Of a stretch of 64,000 nt of DNA, positions 56,757 to 64,000 are shown piece after piece. Under the pieces are notes generated by a model. It ran no database searches. It saw only the letters and a list, made by a program, of their open reading frames with translations, and was not told the origin of the DNA. Position 1 is the stretch's first letter. Each line of letters starts with the position of its first letter. The stretch covers positions 20,892 through 84,891 of the forward strand of contig CAJAES010000039.1 of assembly GCA_903938815.1 (NCBI GenBank), written 5' to 3'. The stretch comes from an uncultured beta proteobacterium. GTDB lineage: Bacteria; Pseudomonadota; Gammaproteobacteria; Burkholderiales; Burkholderiaceae_C. The position numbers and the translations under genes are program-made.

Positions 56757-58686
56757 CCCGCAGGGCGGCTGCGGCCAGCGCCAGCAGCAGCAGCCAGCCC
56801 ACCCCGAAGGCACCGCCGCCAGACCCACCCGAGGGAGGCGGCTCCGGCGGCGTGACGGTCGGCCCGGCGACGGCCACGTTGCTCACGGCAGAACTGACGC
56901 GACCCAGGTCGTCGGTGACATCGACCTGCACGCTGAAGCTGCCGCCGGCGGTCGGGAGCAGGCTGACGGTGGGGCCGTTGGTGGCACTCGTGAATCCGGT
57001 GACGATGCCGCCGTCGCCCCGCAGGGACCAGGCATACGACGCCACCGTGCGCCCGACCGCGGCGAGACTGCTGCCTGCATCGAGCAGCACCGGGCTGCCC
57101 GCCGTGGGCGCCGCCGTGAGCGTCACGATGCGAGCGAAGGCGCCGTCGCTGGCCGCGACCGCCGCCGCGGCGTCCAGCATGCCGGCGCCGCACAGCGAGG
57201 TGGTGCAGTAGCACTGCAACTGGTCGGCGCCACCGGGCGCGCGGCACTGAGGCACCGGTGTCGGGTCGTCAACGCCGTTGTCCGCGCCGGTGGTGGGAAA
57301 CGGCCGCGCGCTGGCCCGGATGGCGCTGCGGACCTCGGCAGCGCTGAGGGCCGGCCTCCCCGACAGCATCAGCGCGGCCGTGCCGGCGACGATGGGGGCG
57401 GAGAAGCTGGTTCCGACCGTGATGTTGAAGCTGTCGGTCCAGATCGACGAGCCGGGCCGCTGCAGGCCGCTGTTGCTGCCGGCCAGGATCGGGTACAGGC
57501 AGGCGTCGCCCGCACCGATGTTGACGCAGTTGCCGCCCGGGGCACTGATCGCGATCTCTGGCCCGAGATCGCTGAAGCCCACCTTGGTGCCGACATGCCG
57601 CAGGCCGCCGACGCCGATGACTCCCGGGCAGTTGGCGGGCGCCCCCACAGCCTGTCCGACATCGTTGCCGGCCGCCGCGACGATCACCGCACCGACAGCG
57701 TTGATGCGGAACACGGCGTCGATGTAGCCCTGCTCGCAGGGGCCCGGGCCGCCCAGGCTCATGTTCAGCACCCGCGCGGGGTTGGCGTTGAAGACGCCCG
57801 CCACCGGCTCGAGGCCGGCCGCCCACAGCATGCCGGCGAGGATGTCGGAGTCGTAGCCGCCGCACTTGCCGAGCACGCGCACCGGCAGCAGGCGCGCGCC
57901 GAAGGCAACGCCCGCCATGCCGTTGTTGTCGTTCGTCAGCGCGCCGAGGATGGTCGATACCTGCGTGCCGTGCCACGAACTGTCGGAAGCCGCGCAACCG
58001 GCGAGCGGGCCCGACTGCCCTTCCGCCGTGGTGACCCAGTCGCCCGGGTCGGTGGGGTCGGTGTCTGCCCCGTTGCCGTCGTTGGCGGTGACGAGTTCGT
58101 CGATGGTGTCGATGCCCGGCAGCAGCCGGCCCTGAAGGTCGGGGTGATCGCCCCGGACGCCGGTGTCCAGCACCGCGACCACCACGCCCTGCCCACCGGC
58201 GGGCCGCAGGTTCCAGGCAGCCTCGGCATTCACGGCCGAGCGGAACGTGACGGGGTCGGGAGCCCGCAGGTACCACTGGCCGGCGTCAGGCCCCAGGGGG
58301 CGGCTGCCGCTGGCATAGAGCGGGTCGTTCGGCACCATCAGCGCACGGCGGCGGCGGTCGGGCATGGCCCACGCGACGTCGGGGTGCGCCGACAGGCGGG
58401 CGGCCAGCGCCTCGCTGCCGATGCCCTGTGCGCGCAGCACCTGCCAGCGCGCCGTGATGGCGCGCCCGGCGACCAGCGGGCGCCCGGCGTGTGCTGCCAG
58501 TGCGTCGGCCCGCCTCTGGAGGCGCTGCGATTGCAGCGCACCGCTCTCGGCCGACAGCGCCCGGGCTTCGCCGCGCAGAACGGTCGCATCGGGCTTGAAC
58601 GCCACGATCACTCGCGCGTCCGGCGCAGCCATCGCCAACAGCGGGGCGGCGAGAGCCGCAGCCAAAACCATGCGGAGTGTGCTCAT
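56740..58686 (-). CDS. Subtilisin-family (S8) peptidase with GlyGly-CTERM-like sorting tail
   Basis: A 648-residue secreted peptidase. Signal peptide (STLRMVLAAALAAPLLAMA), an inhibitor-like propeptide, and the catalytic triad VVVAVLDTGVRGDHPDL, SSWHGTQVSTI and VGTSFSAPIVAGTA with oxyanion AAAGNDVG. A PKD/Ig-like domain follows (GPTVSLLPTAGGSFSVQVDV). The C-terminus PPSGGSGGGAFGVGWLLLLAL then AAALRVKGRA has the glycine run, hydrophobic stretch and basic end of GlyGly-CTERM proteins processed by rhombosortase. It is divergent from the second subtilase, 75 bp away. Confidence 0.9.
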   Translation of the reverse strand: MSTLRMVLAAALAAPLLAMAAPDARVIVAFKPDATVLRGEARALSAESGALQSQRLQRRADALAAHAGRPLVAGRAITARWQVLRAQGIGSEALAARLSAHPDVAWAMPDRRRRALMVPNDPLYASGSRPLGPDAGQWYLRAPDPVTFRSAVNAEAAWNLRPAGGQGVVVAVLDTGVRGDHPDLQGRLLPGIDTIDELVTANDGNGADTDPTDPGDWVTTAEGQSGPLAGCAASDSSWHGTQVSTILGALTNDNNGMAGVAFGARLLPVRVLGKCGGYDSDILAGMLWAAGLEPVAGVFNANPARVLNMSLGGPGPCEQGYIDAVFRINAVGAVIVAAAGNDVGQAVGAPANCPGVIGVGGLRHVGTKVGFSDLGPEIAISAPGGNCVNIGAGDACLYPILAGSNSGLQRPGSSIWTDSFNITVGTSFSAPIVAGTAALMLSGRPALSAAEVRSAIRASARPFPTTGADNGVDDPTPVPQCRAPGGADQLQCYCTTSLCGAGMLDAAAAVAASDGAFARIVTLTAAPTAGSPVLLDAGSSLAAVGRTVASYAWSLRGDGGIVTGFTSATNGPTVSLLPTAGGSFSVQVDVTDDLGRVSSAVSNVAVAGPTVTPPEPPPSGGSGGGAFGVGWLLLLALAAAALRVKGRA

Positions 58687-58761
58687 ATCCACAGTGTAGG
58701 GGTGGCAGCAAGCCGTGAGCCGGTGCATAGTCAAAGAACAAATGTTCACAGGAGAGACCCT

Positions 58762-60132
58762 TTGCGTTCACCTCGTTTCCCGCTCACCCTGACCGCCCTG
58801 ATGTTCGCAGCCGCGCTGCCGCTGGCAGCCCAGGCACAGGGGCGCCTCGACCTCGTCGAGCAATCGCTGGCCGCCAAGGCTCGCCACGTCCCCGGCGAAC
58901 TGCTGATCCAGTTCCGCGCCGATGCCACCGAAGCAGGCAAGGCGGCCGCGCTGGCCCGCGTCGACGGCCGGCTGGCCCAGGTGCTGCGCGCCAAGGCCGC
59001 CCGCGCCGACGGCCGCGGTGACCTGCACCGCGTGAGCTACCGCTCCGGCCTCGCGATGGCTGCCGCGCTGCGCGCCCTGCAATCCGACGGCGCCGTCGAC
59101 TTCGCCGAGCCGAACTGGATCTACACGACCCAGGCCACGTCGAACGACACCTACTTCACGAGCGGCCAGCTCTGGGGCATGTACGGCGCTGCCACCACGC
59201 CGGCCAACACCTACGGCAGCGGCGCCGCCACGGCCTGGGCCGCGGGCAAGACCTGCAGCAGCAACGTCGTCGTCGGCGTGATCGACGAAGGCATGCAGAT
59301 CACCCACAAGGATCTGAAACCCAACGTCTGGATCAACCCGGGCGAGATCGCCGGCAACGGCATCGACGACGACGGCAACGGCCGCGTCGACGACGTCAAC
59401 GGCTGGGACTTCGTCTCCAACGACGCCAGCGTCTACGACGGCACGGGCGACGACCACGGCACGCACGTGTCGGGCACCATCGGCGGCGTGGGCGGCAACG
59501 GCCAGGGCGTGGCCGGCGTCTGCTGGAACGTCAAGATGATCAGCGGCAAGTTCCTGGGCAGCAGCGGCGGCACCACCGCCAACGCCATCCTGGCCGTGGA
59601 CTACATGACCGACCTGAAAACCCGCCACAACCTGAAGATGGTGGCCACCAGCAACAGCTGGGGCGGCGGCGGCTTCTCGCAGGGCCTGAAGGACGCGATC
59701 GACCGCGCCGGCACGGCCAACATCCTGTTCATCGCGGCAGCCGGCAACAGCTCGCTCAACAGCGATGTCTCGCCGCAGTACCCGGCGGCCTACACGAGCA
59801 GCAACATCATCTCGGTGGCGTCCATCACCTCCACCGGCGCGCTGTCGAGCTTCTCGAACTACGGCGCCACCTCGGTGGACATCGGCGCCCCGGGCTCGGA
59901 TGTCTGGTCGACGGTGCCGAGCCGCTTCAAGTTCCAGTCGAAGTACGCCTCGTACAGCGGCACGTCGATGGCCACGCCCCATGTGAGCGGCGCTGCAGCG
60001 ATGTACCTGTCGCTGAACCCGACGGCCACTGCCGCCCAGGTGAAGGCCGCGATCCTGAACTCGGCCACGCCGACGCCTTCGCTCTCGGGCAAGACCGTGA
60101 CGGGCGGCCGCCTGAACGTCAGCGGCTTCTGA
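58762..60132 (+). CDS. Subtilisin-family (S8) serine peptidase
   Basis: A 456-residue secreted peptidase: signal peptide (FPLTLTALMFAAALPLAAQAQ), propeptide (HVPGELLIQFRADATEAG, then VDFAEPNWIYT) and catalytic triad VGVIDEGMQITHKDL, DDHGTHVSGTIGG and SGTSMATPHVSGAAA. There is no C-terminal sorting tail, unlike its divergent neighbour. The start is TTG at 58762 with AGGAGA 6 bases upstream; an in-frame ATG at 58801 lies inside the signal peptide. It is followed by a strong terminator. Confidence 0.92.
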   Translation: MRSPRFPLTLTALMFAAALPLAAQAQGRLDLVEQSLAAKARHVPGELLIQFRADATEAGKAAALARVDGRLAQVLRAKAARADGRGDLHRVSYRSGLAMAAALRALQSDGAVDFAEPNWIYTTQATSNDTYFTSGQLWGMYGAATTPANTYGSGAATAWAAGKTCSSNVVVGVIDEGMQITHKDLKPNVWINPGEIAGNGIDDDGNGRVDDVNGWDFVSNDASVYDGTGDDHGTHVSGTIGGVGGNGQGVAGVCWNVKMISGKFLGSSGGTTANAILAVDYMTDLKTRHNLKMVATSNSWGGGGFSQGLKDAIDRAGTANILFIAAAGNSSLNSDVSPQYPAAYTSSNIISVASITSTGALSSFSNYGATSVDIGAPGSDVWSTVPSRFKFQSKYASYSGTSMATPHVSGAAAMYLSLNPTATAAQVKAAILNSATPTPSLSGKTVTGGRLNVSGF

Positions 60133-60162
60133 GCGGCTTCTGATCCGACGCGCCTGACGAAG

Positions 60163-60192
60163 AAAAGCCGGGCCCGAGGGCCCGGCTTTTTT
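60163..60192. terminator. Bidirectional intrinsic terminator between the subtilase and gap genes
   Basis: A 9-bp perfect GC stem (GCCGGGCCC/GGGCCCGGC) is flanked by AAAA on the left and TTTTTT on the right. It can serve both the plus-strand peptidase and the minus-strand gap gene, which converge here. Confidence 0.9.
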
Positions 60193-60246
60193 CATGGGCG
60201 CGCCCGATCAGGTGATCGGGCAGCCGCTTGACCGACCGACGAAGGG

Positions 60247-62262
<2,016 letters not shown>

Positions 62263-62263
<1 letters not shown>

Positions 62264-64000
62264 CAGCCCTGGAGCACCTTGCGCACCGTGTCCGCCACGT
62301 TCTGCGCGGTCAGGTGGAAGTGCTTGAACAGGGCCGGCGCCGGCGCGCTCTCGCCGTAGCGGTCGAGGCCGATCACCGCGGCGCAGCCGTACTTCCACCA
62401 GCCGTCAGTGACGCCCGCCTCCACCGCGATGCGCGGCAGCTTGGGCGGCAGCACGGAAGACTTGTACTTCACGCTCTGGCGGTCGAACACGTTGGTGCTG
62501 GGCATGCTGACCACGCGCACGGCGATCTTGTGCTGCGCCAGCAGGGCCTGCGCGTGCAGCGCGAGCTGCACCTCGCTGCCGGTGGCGATGATCACGGCCT
62601 GCGCGCGGCGCTTGATGCCCACCTCGGCCGGCTCGGCCAGCACATAGCCGCCCTTGCTGATCTCGTCGAGCGCCGCCTTGGGCGCATAGGGCAGGTTCTG
62701 GCGGCTCAGCAGCAGCGCGCTGGGACGGTTCTGGTTGCCGATGGCCATCGTCCAGGCGATGGTGGTCTCGGCGGTGTCGGCCGGGCGCCAGACGTCGAGG
62801 TTCGGGATCAGCCGCAGGCTGGCGGCGTGCTCCACGCTCTGGTGCGTGGGGCCGTCCTCGCCCAGGCCGATGCTGTCGTGCGTGAAGACATGGATCACGC
62901 GCTTCTTCATCAGCGCGGCCATGCGGATGGCGTTGCGGCTGTAGTCGCTGAAGGTCAGGAAGGTGCCGCCGTACGGGATGTAGCCGCCGTGCAGCGCCAC
63001 GCCGTTCATGATGGCGGCCATGCCGAACTCGCGCACGCCGTAGTTGATGTGGCGCCCGCCGTTGGGCGTGCCGGCTTCGTCGAAGCGCAGCGCAGGGGTG
63101 GACGAGGTGTTGGTCAGGTTCGAACCGGTCAGGTCGGCGGAGCCGCCCAGCAGTTCGGGCAGGGCCTTCGTGAACGCCTCCAGCGCGATCTGGCTGGCCT
63201 TGCGGCTGGCCACGGTCTCGGCCTTGGCGTGTGCGGCGATGGCGGCGTCCACGGCCACCTGGGCGAAGTTGTCCGGCAGGCGGCCGGCCATGCGGCGCTC
63301 GAACTCGGCGGCCAGTTCGGGGAAGGCGGCGCGGTATTGCGCGAAGACGGCGTCCCAGGCGGCATGGGCGCTCGCGCCGGCGGTCTTGGCGTCCCACATG
63401 GCCATCACCTCGGCGGGCACCGTGAAGGGCTCGTGCGGCCAGCCGATGGCGTCGCGCGTGAGCTTCACCTCGTCGACGCCCAGCGCCTCGCCGTGCGCCT
63501 TGGCGCTGCCGGCGCGGTTGGGCGAGCCCTTGCCGATGGTGGTGCGGCAGATCACGAGCGTGGGCTGGCCGCGGTGGGCCTTGGCTGCGGCGAGCGCGGC
63601 CTCCACGGCAGCAACATCGTGGCCATCCACGGGGCCGACGACGTTCCAGCCGTAGGCACGGAAGCGCCCGGCAGCATCGTCAACGTACCAGGGCTTGACG
63701 GCGCCGTCGATGCTGATGCCGTTGTCGTCGTAGATGGCGGTCAGCTTGTCGAGCTTCCAGGCGCCGGCCAGCGCGCAGGCCTCGTGGCTGATGCCCTCCA
63801 TCAGGCAGCCGTCACCCAGGAAGACCCAGGTGCGGTGGTCGACCACGGTATGGCCGGGGCGGTTGAATTCATGGGCCAGCAGCTTCTCGGCCAGGGCCAT
63901 GCCCACGGCGTTGGTGACGCCCTGGCCCAGCGGGCCGGTCGTCGTCTCGATGCCGGGGGTGACGTCCACCTCGGGGTGGCCGGGCGTCAGGCTGTGCAGC
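62263..64000 (-). CDS. tkt: Transketolase (N-terminus beyond the window edge)
   Basis: Transketolase moves two-carbon units in the pentose phosphate and Calvin pathways using thiamine diphosphate. About 578 residues are present; the first roughly 95 lie right of the window. Visible blocks are LHSLTPGHPEVDVTPGIETT at the edge, TGPLGQGVTNAVGMA, the ThDP motif VFLGDGCLMEGISHEA, and the pyrimidine domain FTHDSIGLGEDGPTHQSVEH. The C-terminal domain includes VIIATGSEVQLAL. It overlaps the downstream hypothetical gene by one base. Confidence 0.97.

Overview
The window is GC-rich chromosomal DNA. The gene content and synteny point to a betaproteobacterium of the order Burkholderiales (Comamonadaceae, Sphaerotilaceae or similar). 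The clues are rsmB–DUF4390–ntrY–ntrX followed by tRNA-Phe, an NtrX-type regulator without an AAA+ domain, tkt–gap, split sox loci, and an mhaAB–hmgA–fahA homogentisate cluster. The lifestyle suggested is a heterotroph that oxidises thiosulfate or sulfide and degrades aromatic compounds.

Layout. (1) 1-5180, minus strand: the sox operon soxCDYZAX, then soxB (cut by the window edge), with a terminator-like hairpin in front of soxB. (2) 5391-12959: an S41 peptidase, a BLUF photoreceptor beside folE, then rsmB–DUF4390–ntrY–ntrX. (3) 12973-about 27500: a tRNA-Phe gene followed by an accessory region that looks like a worn genomic island. It holds a DUF2335 membrane protein, a truncated tyrosine integrase and a DUF4236/TPR protein. 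It also holds a complete type IV CRISPR-Cas locus (csf3, a small subunit gene, a Cas6e-like cas6, csf2, and casDinG with a C-terminal HNH domain, ending 9 bp from a 4-repeat array), and a tightly coupled MoxR ATPase / unknown / metallopeptidase-VWA / MetK-like operon. (4) 27999-36406: a Rieske oxygenase, an alcohol dehydrogenase and a TsaR-like LysR regulator; then an unusual trio (nucleotidyltransferase-like, glycine-rich plus IPT/TIG, terpenoid-cyclase-like toroid); then TusA and a YeeE/YedE transporter. (5) 36498-43455: an IclR-controlled cluster converting 3-hydroxyphenylacetate through homogentisate to fumarate and acetoacetate. (6) 43456-47818: a second sulfur locus with flavocytochrome c sulfide dehydrogenase, SoxH-like and SoxW-like proteins, two small c-type cytochromes and an ArsR/SoxR repressor. 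(7) 47924-64000: housekeeping and miscellaneous genes (esterase-like lipoprotein, LemA, ProA, AEC transporter, TopB, SET protein, BirA, two divergent subtilases, GAPDH, transketolase cut by the window edge).

How the parts work together. The two sulfur loci together encode the Sox thiosulfate-oxidising complex (SoxYZ carrier, SoxAX, SoxB, SoxCD), sulfide dehydrogenase, electron-accepting cytochromes and a thioredoxin. They share AT-rich imperfect palindromes upstream that could be sites for the ArsR-type repressor. In the aromatic cluster every gene from the flavin hydroxylase to fumarylacetoacetase is translationally coupled or nearly so.

The most exciting content is in the tRNA-Phe island. 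One item is the minimal type IV CRISPR system whose DinG helicase has acquired an HNH nuclease, with a candidate ancillary membrane protein upstream. The other is the MoxR–VWA–MetK operon, which has the architecture of an ATP-dependent conflict system but no function I recognise.
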